Below, one piece after another: positions 43,597 through 52,475 of a stretch of 64,000 nt of DNA. Under the pieces are notes generated by a model. That model was not told the origin of the DNA. It saw nothing but the letters and a program-made list of their open reading frames with translations, and did not search any database. The DNA comes from CALBPI01 sp038533155 (lineage in GTDB: Bacteria; Pseudomonadota; Gammaproteobacteria; Steroidobacterales; Woeseiaceae), in assembly GCA_038533155.1 (NCBI GenBank), contig JBCAZH010000009.1:12197-76196 (forward strand), read 5' to 3'. Position numbers and translations under genes: made by a program. Numbering within the stretch: position 1 is the stretch's first letter; every line of letters begins with the position of its first letter.

Positions 43597-45717
43597 ATGA
43601 GATTCGCAACCGTTGTTGTTGTCGCGCTGCTTTTGGTGAGCGCGTGCTCGCGCCAGACGCCGACGGACGCGACCGAGCCTGAGGCACAAGCCTCGGCGGC
43701 CCAATCGCAACGCTCGGTTGCGACGATCGCAAAGACCGGCGCTGCGCAAGAGTGGGCCCACCATGGAAGGGATCACGCTGAAACACGCTACAGCCCGCTG
43801 GACACGATCAATACTGAGAACGTCGATGCGCTCGGTCTGGCCTGGTATTTCGATATCCCCACCAAGCGAGGTATCGAGGCAACGCCGATCGTTGTCGACG
43901 GCCGGCTATTTGTCACCGGCTCCTGGAGCATCGTGTACGCGCTCGACGCGCGAACTGGCGAGTTGCTGTGGACGTACGACCCGAAAGTACCTCGGTCTTG
44001 GGCGCAATATGCCTGCTGCGATGTCGTGAATCGTGGCGTTGCGGCCGCGAACGGCAGCGTGTTCGTGGGCACGCTGGATGGCTATCTCGTCTCTTTGAAC
44101 GCCGCAACCGGTGCAGTGAACTGGCGGGTTGATACGATCGACCGACAACCGCCCTACACGATCACTGGCGCACCTCGCGTTATCGACGGCAACGTGATTA
44201 TCGGCAATGGGGGCGCCGACCTCGGTGTGCGAGGGTTCGTTAGCGCCTACGACGCAGAAACCGGCAAACGAAACTGGCGCTTCCATACCGTCCCGGGCAA
44301 TCCGGCCGACGGATTCGAAAATCCGGCATTGGAACAGGCCGCCGACACCTGGACTGGTGAATGGTGGTTGCAAGGCGGTGGTGGCACGGTCTGGGATTCG
44401 ATAGCCTACGATGCCGATCTCGACCTGTTGTACATCGGCGTCGGCAATGGATCGCCTTGGAACCAACGGTTCAGAAGCCCAGAGGGCGGCGACAATCTGT
44501 TTTTGTCATCGATCGTCGCGCTGCGTCCGGCGACCGGCGAGTATGTTTGGCACTATCAAACAACGCCTGGGGACACCTGGGATTTCACCGCAACACAACA
44601 CATGATTCTCGCGGACATTGCGATCGAAGGCGAGACGCGAAAGGTGTTGATGCAAGCGCCGAAAAACGGCTTCTTCTACGTCCTGGATCGCACAGACGGA
44701 TCGCTCATCTCAGCGGAGCCGTATGTTGCCGTCACGTGGGCCAAAGGGATCGACCCGCAGTCTGGTCGACCGATAGAGACCCACAATGCGCGGTATGGCA
44801 ATGGGCCGGCAGTCACGATGCCATCCGGGCTCGGAGGGCATAACTGGCATCCGATGTCTTTCAGCCCGGATACAGGTCTCGTCTACCTACCGTCGCAAGA
44901 CCTGCCGACAGCGCATCTGGAGGACAGCGGCTACGAGTTTACCGAGGGTTTCTGGAACACGGGCGTCGATTTTTCAACGCTGGAAACCCCCGACAACGAA
45001 TTCCAGAGAGCCACGTTGAATGCAATGATCCGCGGCCAGCTTGTGGCGTGGGACCCGGTCGAACAAAAAGAGGCATGGCGTTACCAGCACCTCGGTCCAT
45101 GGAATGGTGGCACTTTGGCAACCGCAGGTGGGCTTGTGTTCCAAGGCAGCCTCATCGGCGAGTTCTCAGCGTTTGATGCATCGAGCGGCGAGCGGCTCTG
45201 GACGCAAACGGCGCAAACCGGGATCGCCGCGGCGCCCGCAACTTACGCCATCGAAGACGAGCAATACGTTGCGGTGGCCGCCGGCTGGGGTACGATCTTT
45301 GCGTTACTCGGTGGCGAACAAACCGCGAGTCTAAAGTCTCAGAACATCAGTCGGGTGCTCGCTTACAAAATCGGTGGAACAGCTACGCTCCCTGAGCGTC
45401 CGCAGCCCACTGCCAGTCCAATTCCGCAACCGCCCGAAACGACAGCGAGTGCCGAGACTATTGCGCACGGTAAGCAGCTTTACTACCGGCGCTGCGTGAT
45501 GTGCCATGGCATCGACGTGGCCAGCGGTGGCATTACGCCCGACCTTCGCTACTCAAGTGCCGAGATTCACGATATCTGGGATGCCATCGTGCTGAACGGT
45601 ATTCTGCGGGACAACGGCATGCCCGGATTCGATACGACTCTCGATGCTGACGACAGCGCGGCCGTACAGGCATTTGTCATTGATACCGCCCAAAAGCACT
45701 GGGCGCGTTCCCAATAA
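43597..45717 (+). CDS. PQQ-dependent quinohaemoprotein alcohol dehydrogenase-like lipoprotein
   Basis: 706 residues. Signal sequence with lipobox VSAC (Cys17), an eight-bladed propeller with W-docking repeats (VYALDARTGELLWTY), a vicinal disulfide pair in AQYACCDVVNRG (about 139-140), the catalytic Asp region GDTWDFTATQ, and a C-terminal cytochrome c domain with CVMCH (Cys633-His637). It would oxidise an alcohol or aldehyde in the periplasm and pass electrons to the respiratory chain. PQQ synthesis genes are not in the window. Same operon as the MFS and 2OG oxygenase. Confidence 0.92.
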   Translation: MRFATVVVVALLLVSACSRQTPTDATEPEAQASAAQSQRSVATIAKTGAAQEWAHHGRDHAETRYSPLDTINTENVDALGLAWYFDIPTKRGIEATPIVVDGRLFVTGSWSIVYALDARTGELLWTYDPKVPRSWAQYACCDVVNRGVAAANGSVFVGTLDGYLVSLNAATGAVNWRVDTIDRQPPYTITGAPRVIDGNVIIGNGGADLGVRGFVSAYDAETGKRNWRFHTVPGNPADGFENPALEQAADTWTGEWWLQGGGGTVWDSIAYDADLDLLYIGVGNGSPWNQRFRSPEGGDNLFLSSIVALRPATGEYVWHYQTTPGDTWDFTATQHMILADIAIEGETRKVLMQAPKNGFFYVLDRTDGSLISAEPYVAVTWAKGIDPQSGRPIETHNARYGNGPAVTMPSGLGGHNWHPMSFSPDTGLVYLPSQDLPTAHLEDSGYEFTEGFWNTGVDFSTLETPDNEFQRATLNAMIRGQLVAWDPVEQKEAWRYQHLGPWNGGTLATAGGLVFQGSLIGEFSAFDASSGERLWTQTAQTGIAAAPATYAIEDEQYVAVAAGWGTIFALLGGEQTASLKSQNISRVLAYKIGGTATLPERPQPTASPIPQPPETTASAETIAHGKQLYYRRCVMCHGIDVASGGITPDLRYSSAEIHDIWDAIVLNGILRDNGMPGFDTTLDADDSAAVQAFVIDTAQKHWARSQ

Positions 45718-46398
45718 CTATTTGTCGCTGTACAGCTTATCCAGAACGGGAAACCCGGGCTTATCCCAAACACCACCCACGCACGCCTGCTCCCACTCGA
45801 CGAAAGCAGCGTCGGACAAAACGGTGTCGATATACGCCTGACACACGTCATTGACGGGCACTGAATACGTCCGCAAGCGCGTTGCAACCGGCGCGTAAAA
45901 AGCATCGGCAATCGACCTTTGCCCAAACAACCAAGGGCCTTTGGCCGCGTGCGCCGACCGACACGCTTGCCACAGGTTGAACAAGCGCTTCAGATTGCGG
46001 GCGGTGTCTTCAGGCCATTCCTGAGTCGGGCAGCGGCGCGTGATATTCATTGGCAAGTCGCGGCGCAAACCGAAAAAACCAGAGTGCATCTCCGCAGTAG
46101 CGGAACGCGCCTCGGCTCGAGTCGCCGCGTCTGTCGGCCATAGCTCTGGGGACCGTTCAGCCGCCCACTCCGCAATCGCCAACGAATCCCAAATGACGTG
46201 TTGGTCGACAGTTAGCGCCGGCACAGTGCCGTTCGGCGAGACGGCTTTGACCTCTGCAATTTCCCCTTGCCCATACCCAGGCTGGTCCAGAGGAATGTAA
46301 TGTTCAGCGAACTCGATGTTGCCCCATTTCAATACCAACCAGGGACGCAGCGACCACGAAGAATAGTTTTTTGGGCCGATATGCAATATGGGTGTCAT
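45718..46398 (-). CDS. Glutathione S-transferase family protein
   Basis: 226 residues. The thioredoxin-fold half starts LHIGPKNYSSWSLRPWLVLKW, with Ser as the probable glutathione-activating residue, and has VSPNGTVPAL with the cis-Pro. A helical C-terminal domain follows (GQRSIADAFYAPVATRL). Similar enzymes are often annotated as maleylacetoacetate-isomerase-like, but the substrate is unknown. Its stop abuts the stop of the PQQ dehydrogenase gene without a gap. Confidence 0.88.
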   Translation of the reverse strand: MTPILHIGPKNYSSWSLRPWLVLKWGNIEFAEHYIPLDQPGYGQGEIAEVKAVSPNGTVPALTVDQHVIWDSLAIAEWAAERSPELWPTDAATRAEARSATAEMHSGFFGLRRDLPMNITRRCPTQEWPEDTARNLKRLFNLWQACRSAHAAKGPWLFGQRSIADAFYAPVATRLRTYSVPVNDVCQAYIDTVLSDAAFVEWEQACVGGVWDKPGFPVLDKLYSDK

Positions 46399-47065
46399 TG
46401 CGGGCTCCGTTACTCAGAATTGTTCTGACCACTGTACACCCTCGGAGAGGTGTGAGAGTGTCAAAGCCGAGTACGGCGCACACGGGAGCAACCCGATCTG
46501 GTTTAAATACGCATGGTTCGCGACCCTCGTCACCCTGGCATTGCACGTCGGAGTGCTGGTTATCAGCGATCTGAATGCCGCCAGTACGCCGATCAGCGCG
46601 ATGGCACAGACTCCGCTGGGAGCTCTAAACTCGCTTGGCATTGTCATGTTCGGCACGGCCCATCTTGCACTCGCCAAAGCCATGCACGGCAAAGACCACG
46701 GTCAACTGTGGCCGATTGCGAGAACCCTTTTGTGCGCCAGTGGCGTCGTGCTGTTCTATGTGGCGTACTACTTTGAGAGCCTTGAACCGTTCGCGACCGA
46801 TACCAATGACCCGCTGTGGATGGTGGCTTCGTTGACTGGCCTTGCGATGGGTGCCGCGCAACCCGGTCTGTCTCGCCGCTCACCTCGAACTGGCCTGTTC
46901 AGCACAATCTGTCTTGGCCTCTGGTTATGGCTGGTTCCGCTTGCGTTTTTTGTTAACGCATCTTGGATCGGTGCGTACGAACGACTGGTTGGCATCATTT
47001 ACCTGACTTGGGTTGGCGGCATCGCGATCGCAATCGACCAACGCACTGGGTTCGACCGCCACTGA
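46388..47065 (+). CDS. Multi-pass membrane protein of unknown function
   Basis: Up to 225 residues with about six membrane helices (WFATLVTLALHVGVLVI, LGIVMFGTAHLALA, LLCASGVVLFYVAYYF, LWLWLVPLAFFVNASW, LVGIIYLTWVGGIAIAI). The layout resembles DUF998-type proteins, but I am not sure. The start is uncertain. The only clear ATG overlaps the divergent GST start by 11 bp, and the first 35 residues look unlike a membrane protein lead. Non-ATG starts closer to the first helix are possible. Confidence 0.65.
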   Translation: MGVIAGSVTQNCSDHCTPSERCESVKAEYGAHGSNPIWFKYAWFATLVTLALHVGVLVISDLNAASTPISAMAQTPLGALNSLGIVMFGTAHLALAKAMHGKDHGQLWPIARTLLCASGVVLFYVAYYFESLEPFATDTNDPLWMVASLTGLAMGAAQPGLSRRSPRTGLFSTICLGLWLWLVPLAFFVNASWIGAYERLVGIIYLTWVGGIAIAIDQRTGFDRH

Positions 47066-47097
47066 CAGAGTAGTGTCGATCAAACCCGCGCGATGAC

Positions 47098-48210
47098 CTA
47101 TGGAATGAAGATGGGGTTAGGCAAAGGGATCGGGCCGGGAAAGCGGAATGGCGGTGTGAAGCAGCTGCGGTAGTACACGGGGTTACCCGTATGCACGAGC
47201 GCGGGATACCAAGTCGCAAGACAATGTCGAACAATCGAACCGCGGTTGTCCACCTCAATCTGCGATGACGGTGACCACGCCGTGGACGCACCGTAGAGCT
47301 GAATATCGCCGCCGGTTCCGACATTAATCTGAAGGGGTCGATTACCATCGCGAAGACGGCCGCTCAGCACTTCTATGACGCCGTCCACTCGGAGTCGTCT
47401 GGTTCCGATCGACACCTGACTATTCGAGTCGATCCGCAGTATCCCGTTTTCAACAATTCGCGAGTCGCTGTTCTCCTGGGTACCGCGCGACCCCTCCGTC
47501 AGATAGGCATCACCGTGATTGTCTAGCTCACCTGTAAGTGTGAGGTTTCTCAGTTGTGCCCACCCACCGCGCTCATTGCGAAACACTCCGCCAATCGAAT
47601 CGCGATTACCGCCGCGATAAAACGCATTGGCTTCGTTCACGAACGTGCCGGTCACTTGGACGTCCAACACGCCATTCGAATTGCCGTCTAAGCAACTACC
47701 GCGGTTAAACAGATTGCCGCCACTAAACAGTGTGATCGTTCCGGAGTTGTACCAGCACTCGCGCCATCCCGACGGCAAGCGAGCTGTGTTAACGAGGAAC
47801 ACATCCCCTTCGATATCCATCCGCCCACTGTTGTTGACCTGTCCGCGGCGGAAGTAGATTTCCGCCCGATTATCAGCGTAAAGCGTACCCTCGTTCGATA
47901 GAACGCCTTGAACATCGAGTTGAGCGGTGTTCAGAATCTCGATCCGTCCACGGTTGTGTAGGACACCGTTCCCGCGCACTTCGAGTTCCACACCGATACC
48001 CAGCTGCAGCGTTCGATTTCGGTCGATCAGGTAATACTGGTTCAGCGCGCACCGCGCAAACTGTGGACGAGGCACATTGAAATCCCACTGTCCGCCAATT
48101 GCGTTACAGTCGGCCTCCGCATTGATCGTCTGAGCGAACAACGTTGGACTTGCCAACACTGCACTCAGCAAAGCCGTGAGCATGGGTAGTTTTTGCATCA
48201 TTCTTTTCAT
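47098..48210 (-). CDS. Secreted beta-helix-like repeat protein, tandem copy 1
   Basis: 370 residues. Signal peptide (MLTALLSAVLASPTLFAQ), then a domain starting DCNAIGGQWDF and CALNQYYLIDR. It continues with repeating short strands rich in N and G (HNRGRIEILNTAQLDV, SNEGTLYADNRAEIYF) typical of a beta-helix, then SGGNLFNRGSCLDGNSNGVLDV and a Cys-bearing end, HCLATWYPALVHTGNPVYYRSC. The last residues are Pro-rich. The neighbour at 48357-49457 has the same plan with the same Cys spacing. I do not recognise the family. GGAG precedes the ATG by 8 bases. Confidence 0.8.
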   Translation of the reverse strand: MKRMMQKLPMLTALLSAVLASPTLFAQTINAEADCNAIGGQWDFNVPRPQFARCALNQYYLIDRNRTLQLGIGVELEVRGNGVLHNRGRIEILNTAQLDVQGVLSNEGTLYADNRAEIYFRRGQVNNSGRMDIEGDVFLVNTARLPSGWRECWYNSGTITLFSGGNLFNRGSCLDGNSNGVLDVQVTGTFVNEANAFYRGGNRDSIGGVFRNERGGWAQLRNLTLTGELDNHGDAYLTEGSRGTQENSDSRIVENGILRIDSNSQVSIGTRRLRVDGVIEVLSGRLRDGNRPLQINVGTGGDIQLYGASTAWSPSSQIEVDNRGSIVRHCLATWYPALVHTGNPVYYRSCFTPPFRFPGPIPLPNPIFIP

Positions 48211-48295
48211 TATCGAAACTCCAATTGTTCCAACCACTCTGTCTATTCCTACGCAGAGCGACTCAAGAACCGGCCATCGCGCCGGCTTTTTTCAG

Positions 48296-48332
48296 AACAA
48301 GAAAAGGGCTCACCGAACACGTCGGAGAGCCC
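48296..48332 (-). terminator. Intrinsic terminator after tandem copy 2
   Basis: On the minus strand GGGCTC (48332-48327) pairs with GAGCCC (48311-48306), and the inner CCGA/TCGG pair extends the stem past a T-T mismatch. The stem is followed by TTTTCTTGTT. It lies 25 bases after the stop of the 48357-49457 gene and separates it from copy 1. Confidence 0.75.
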
Positions 48333-48356
48333 GTTGCGAGACGCAGGCAGTCGCTA

Positions 48357-49457
48357 CTAACGAAGTGGAATTGGCGTCGGCAGCCGCGGCGGTGAGATCG
48401 GCACCGGTCGGCAATACTGCGTGAAAATCTTGTTGCCGTAGAACTCCCTGGTGGGATACCACTTAGAAAGACAAGACTTCTCGATGGTCCCAGCGTTCTC
48501 GACTCGCACGAAGTTGCTCGACCGCCAGGCTTGAGCACCACCGTACAGCTGCACCAGGCCACTGGAAGTGATCGCCATGGTGAGCGTGCTATCGTCGATG
48601 AGTCGCGCGACGCTTTCGAGTCGAAGGCTGCCGGCAACCTCGAATGTGGGAACGTAGATTTCTAGCAAGGCTGCTTTCGCCGCTATTGCACTCCCGCCCT
48701 CAGCGATCGTGAAGATTCCCATTTGGTCGACCGCGTAGTTGTTTCGCGTGACTCGGGTATGACCTTCGAGCATCGCCTCGCCGTACAAAGTCAGATTGGC
48801 GAATTCACTGTAAGCACCGGCGTGTTGAACGAATCGCCCCCAAATGGTGTCGGTCAAGCCTCCTCGATACAGGGAATTCGGATACGCAATCATTGTGCCG
48901 TCGCGTTCTACTCGGAGTACGCCATCGGGCTTACCGTCGATACACCCCCCCTGCAACAACAAATTCCCACCGTCATGAAATCGCAACGTACCTTTGTTCG
49001 TCACGCAGTCCGGTAGATTGCTGTACGGATCGCGCGGCGTGTCGTTGACGATGACATCCCCTTGCACATCCAGCGTCGCGTTGTTGTTGACTACGCCGCC
49101 ATCGAATCGCAACACGCTCCGGTTTTCGAGATAGAGCGTCGAATCGTTCGTCAGTCTGCCGCCGTTCACGACCAACTCTGCGGTATTCAGCACCGACGAC
49201 GGAGATGAGACATGCAGGTGACCGTTGCCGACGATCTCCAGCCGGACACCGGGCTGAATCTCCAAAGGATAGGTCCAGTTCACCTCAAAGTATTGATCCA
49301 AAGTACAGGTCCCGTACAGCGGTGGCGTTGGCGTCAGTTGCCAGGTGCCTCCCATAAAGTTGCAATCGCGTTCCGACGCAAGCGTCTGCGCACTGGTATC
49401 GGCCGAATAGAACAAAACCACCATCGCTGCGATCAGCATCAACATTGAGTCTTTCAT
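48357..49457 (-). CDS. Secreted beta-helix-like repeat protein, tandem copy 2
   Basis: 366 residues, paralogue of the preceding entry. Signal peptide (LMLIAAMVVLFYSADTSAQ), DCNFMGGTWQL, CTLDQYFEVN, LNTAELVVNGGRLTNDSTLYL, GNLLLQGGCIDGKPDGVLRV, and CLSKWYPTREFYGNKIFTQYC near the end, then a Pro-rich tail. Six cysteines align with copy 1. The strand repeats suggest an extracellular or periplasmic beta-helix. No anchor, protease or sortase motif was seen. AGGAG precedes the ATG, and the gene has its own terminator. Confidence 0.8.
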   Translation of the reverse strand: MKDSMLMLIAAMVVLFYSADTSAQTLASERDCNFMGGTWQLTPTPPLYGTCTLDQYFEVNWTYPLEIQPGVRLEIVGNGHLHVSSPSSVLNTAELVVNGGRLTNDSTLYLENRSVLRFDGGVVNNNATLDVQGDVIVNDTPRDPYSNLPDCVTNKGTLRFHDGGNLLLQGGCIDGKPDGVLRVERDGTMIAYPNSLYRGGLTDTIWGRFVQHAGAYSEFANLTLYGEAMLEGHTRVTRNNYAVDQMGIFTIAEGGSAIAAKAALLEIYVPTFEVAGSLRLESVARLIDDSTLTMAITSSGLVQLYGGAQAWRSSNFVRVENAGTIEKSCLSKWYPTREFYGNKIFTQYCRPVPISPPRLPTPIPLR

Positions 49458-49625
49458 GTGCTTCTCCTGAAGTGTTGCCGGCACTTTAGGAAAAACCACT
49501 CAATCGTGTTGACACCTAGGTTGGTGACACGCTCGTCCGCACCGACAAACCGATCTCGAGCGCACGGTCAAAACCTCTCGTGCATGTATCGATCACGAAT
49601 TTCAAACTCGTTAGTGTCTCGCCTC

Positions 49626-49631
49626 TATAAT
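49626..49631 (+). promoter_or_regulatory. Probable -10 box of the ribokinase/xdh unit
   Basis: A perfect TATAAT at 49626-49631 lies 65 bp before the ribokinase GTG. The -35 region is weak. If used, transcription starts near 49638, downstream of an in-frame ATG at 49630, which argues for the internal GTG as the real ribokinase start. Confidence 0.5.
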
Positions 49632-49695
49632 GTTGTCAACCGACGAAATATCGGCCAACGAAGAATCAACTACACGAGCGGGGATAGACCGGAAG

Positions 49696-50604
49696 GTGAC
49701 TATCAACATTGTCGTACTCGGCAGCGCGAACGCGGACTACAGCATGCGTACGCCGAGAATTCCGTCAGCCGGAGAGACCCTTCAGGGATCGGATTTCCAG
49801 TTCGCACTCGGCGGCAAGGGCGCGAACCAAGCGATCGCCAGCGCCCGCTTGGGTGGACGAGTCGCCTTCGTTGCTTGTGTCGGTCGTGATTCGGCCGGCG
49901 AGCTGGCGTTGGCCACATATCGAGATGCGGGCATCGATGTCGACGCGGTCAGTGTGGTCGATGCACCCACCGGCAGCGCTTTGATCTTCGTCGACGACGC
50001 TGGAGAAAACTGTATCGGCGTTGCCGCAGGTGCAAACGAACACCTTGCGCAATCCCATGCCGAAGCGGCGTCACGTCGAATCGCAAACGCGAGTCACCTG
50101 CTCATGCAACTGGAGACACCCATTGCGACGATTCAAGCCGCCGCCGAAATCGCACGCGACTGTGGAACACAAACGATCCTGAATCCAGCGCCGGCACGCC
50201 CGCTACCCCGCGAGCTCCTCGCCTTAGTCGACATCGTGACGCCGAATCAGACGGAATTGGCGAGCTTGACCGACATGCGCGTGACGTCGCAAACCGAAAC
50301 GGTTGAAGCCGCTCGCGAGTTGCAGAGTCGCGGACCCAATACGGTCATCGTGACGCTTGGCGCGGCCGGCGCGCTGGTGGTTACAGATGATACCGTCATA
50401 CCAGTCGAGACCTCACAGGTAGCGGCGATCGACACAACCGCAGCGGGCGATACATTCAATGGCGCTCTGACGGTCGCGCTCGCGCAAGGTGAGACGCTGA
50501 TCGACGCGGTGCACTTCGCCAATCGCGCGGCGGCACTTTCTGTGACCCGTCGGGGTGCTATCGACGCCATTCCAACCCGTGTCGAGGTCGACGCGTTTCG
50601 GTGA
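49696..50604 (+). CDS. rbsK: Ribokinase (PfkB family)
   Basis: 302 residues from the GTG. ADYSMRTPRIPSAGETLQG and FQFALGGKGANQAIASARLG are the N-terminal PfkB/ribokinase signatures; the C-terminal DTTAAGDTFNGAL holds the catalytic Asp and anion hole. It phosphorylates ribose to ribose 5-phosphate. With the nucleoside hydrolase at 40.6 kb it recovers the sugar released during purine nucleoside breakdown. It is the first gene of the uraH-xdhABC-puuD run. Confidence 0.92.
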   Translation: MTINIVVLGSANADYSMRTPRIPSAGETLQGSDFQFALGGKGANQAIASARLGGRVAFVACVGRDSAGELALATYRDAGIDVDAVSVVDAPTGSALIFVDDAGENCIGVAAGANEHLAQSHAEAASRRIANASHLLMQLETPIATIQAAAEIARDCGTQTILNPAPARPLPRELLALVDIVTPNQTELASLTDMRVTSQTETVEAARELQSRGPNTVIVTLGAAGALVVTDDTVIPVETSQVAAIDTTAAGDTFNGALTVALAQGETLIDAVHFANRAAALSVTRRGAIDAIPTRVEVDAFR

Positions 50605-50667
50605 CATCGCTATATTGTGCAGAGCAACACAGTGCGCTGGGGGCGGCGCCAACGATCAAGGCGCCAC

Positions 50668-51015
50668 ATGGGCAAACTCACGACACACGTTCTGGACACT
50701 TCACAAGGGATTCCCGGACGAGCCATACCGGTGCGACTGTTTCGCATCGACGAGTCTCGAACGCAGGTAACGGAGGCTGTCACTAACCATGACGGTCGAT
50801 GCGATGCACCACTACTCGACGCCGACCGATTTCAACGAGGTACGTACGAGTTGGAGTTCGCCGTGGCGGACTACTTCCGGGAACAACCCATACCGACCAG
50901 CGAGCCGCCGTACCTCGACCTTGTGACCTTACGGGTGACTTTGACGGATGACGCTCACTACCACGTTCCATTGCTGGTATCGCCGTGGAGCTACAGTACC
51001 TATCGGGGCAGCTAG
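50668..51015 (+). CDS. uraH: 5-Hydroxyisourate hydrolase (transthyretin-like)
   Basis: 115 residues. KLTTHVLDTSQGIPGRAIPVRL at the N-terminus and the terminal YRGS tetrapeptide are diagnostic for HIU hydrolase rather than true transthyretin. It opens 5-hydroxyisourate to OHCU, the second step after urate oxidation. I use the ATG at 50668. It ends 2 bp before xdhA. Confidence 0.95.
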   Translation: MGKLTTHVLDTSQGIPGRAIPVRLFRIDESRTQVTEAVTNHDGRCDAPLLDADRFQRGTYELEFAVADYFREQPIPTSEPPYLDLVTLRVTLTDDAHYHVPLLVSPWSYSTYRGS

Positions 51016-51017
51016 CG

Positions 51018-52475
51018 ATGCGTGAGACTGTCCGCTTCGTTCTTGACGGCGACGTAGTGCAATTGCACAACGTCTCCCCAACTCGCACGGTGCTCGAGTA
51101 CCTGCGGGAGGACTTGGATCGCACTGGAAGCAAAGAAGGCTGCGCGGAAGGTGACTGCGGGGCGTGCATGGTCGTCGTTGCAGATCTTCATGAAGGTTCG
51201 GTTCGCTACCGAGCGTTGAACTCGTGTATCCAGTTCCTCGCGACACTGGACGGTAAAGCGTTGATCACCGTTGAGAGTTTGTCCCGGGGTGGCGCGATGC
51301 ACCCGGCGCAACAAACGATGATTGATCAGCATGGATCGCAGTGCGGTTTTTGTACGCCCGGTTTTGTTATGACGCTGTTTGCGCTGCACCAAACCCAGTC
51401 GAACACACCGACATCGACCGAGGTGGACGACGCGCTGGCCGGAAATCTTTGTCGCTGCACCGGCTATCGGCCAATCATCGACGCCGCGCGCGCTATGTAC
51501 GATGTCGAAACGGCTTGGACTTCACCCTGGGGCAGCGAGCAGGCGCTTCACGATCAGTTGAACGAACTCGCTGACGGCAAGTCGCTGACGACTGGAGACG
51601 CGGACGGGAACTTCGTCGCACCGCGATCCGTGGACGACCTTGCAACCTTGTATGCCAGTAACCCGGAAGCGACATTGGTCGCAGGTGGCACAGATGTCGG
51701 ACTTTGGGTGACCAAGCAATACCGCGACCTGCCGGCCATCATTTCCATCGGAGGCGTGCCCGAGCTAAGAACGCTAGAACAGGACAACGATGGGTTGCAC
51801 ATCGGCGCAGCGGTTACGTTCAGCGAACTTATGCCTTCGCTGTTGCGGCATTATCCAGAGTTCGAAGATCTGCTCAAACGATGGGCTTCGCCGCCGATTC
51901 GCAACGTGGCCACCATCGGCGGCAACATCGCAAACGGGTCGCCGATCGGCGACTCGATGCCTCCCCTGATGGCGGTCGGCACCAGTGTGATGCTCCGCCA
52001 AGGCGAGTCGCGCCGCGAAGTGCTTTTGGAGAACCTGTATCACGATTACATGAAGAACGATCTCCGTCCTGGTGAATTCGTCGAAACTGTTCGAATTCCG
52101 CTGCGAAAACCAGAGCAGAGAATCGCGGCCTACAAAATCTCGAAGCGCTTCGACCAGGATATCTCTGCCGTGTGTATGGGCATCAGCGCGACGGTGTCCG
52201 ACGAGACTATGCTGGACGTGCGAGTCGCGTTGGGCGGTATGGCCGGAACGGTCAAACGGGCAAGCGCTTGTGAGCAAGCACTCGAAGGACAGCCCATAGA
52301 TGAAACGGTGTTCGAGGCAGCAGCACAGGCAATCGCAGAAGACTTCGAACCGATGACCGATATGCGAGCGACGGCAGCATACCGCACTCGCGTTGCCGGC
52401 AATCTCATCCGCCGTTTTGGTCTGTCGTTGACCGGGCAGGACGAGCCGTTGGAGGTCTACACGCATGAGCGATAG
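51018..52475 (+). CDS. xdhA: Xanthine dehydrogenase small subunit (FeS and FAD)
   Basis: 485 residues. An N-terminal plant-type [2Fe-2S] cluster (Cys42, Cys47, Cys50 in KEGCAEGDCGAC), a second cluster domain (QCGFCTPG and CRCTGYRPI), then a FAD domain with VAGGTDVGLWV and IRNVATIGGNIANGSPIGD. It passes electrons from the molybdenum subunit to NAD. Its 3' end overlaps xdhB by 11 bp. Confidence 0.96.
   Translation: MRETVRFVLDGDVVQLHNVSPTRTVLEYLREDLDRTGSKEGCAEGDCGACMVVVADLHEGSVRYRALNSCIQFLATLDGKALITVESLSRGGAMHPAQQTMIDQHGSQCGFCTPGFVMTLFALHQTQSNTPTSTEVDDALAGNLCRCTGYRPIIDAARAMYDVETAWTSPWGSEQALHDQLNELADGKSLTTGDADGNFVAPRSVDDLATLYASNPEATLVAGGTDVGLWVTKQYRDLPAIISIGGVPELRTLEQDNDGLHIGAAVTFSELMPSLLRHYPEFEDLLKRWASPPIRNVATIGGNIANGSPIGDSMPPLMAVGTSVMLRQGESRREVLLENLYHDYMKNDLRPGEFVETVRIPLRKPEQRIAAYKISKRFDQDISAVCMGISATVSDETMLDVRVALGGMAGTVKRASACEQALEGQPIDETVFEAAAQAIAEDFEPMTDMRATAAYRTRVAGNLIRRFGLSLTGQDEPLEVYTHER

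Noticed and set aside
48270..48292. Hairpin CCGGC-CATCGC-GCCGG followed by six T on the plus strand
   Set aside because: It looks like an intrinsic terminator, but no plus-strand gene ends nearby (the closest stop is at 47065). It could end an antisense transcript, but nothing else supports one, so I did not annotate it.
49509..49514. Perfect TTGACA between tandem copy 2 and the ribokinase
   Set aside because: No acceptable -10 box lies 16-18 bp downstream in this direction; the TATAAT at 49626 is far away.
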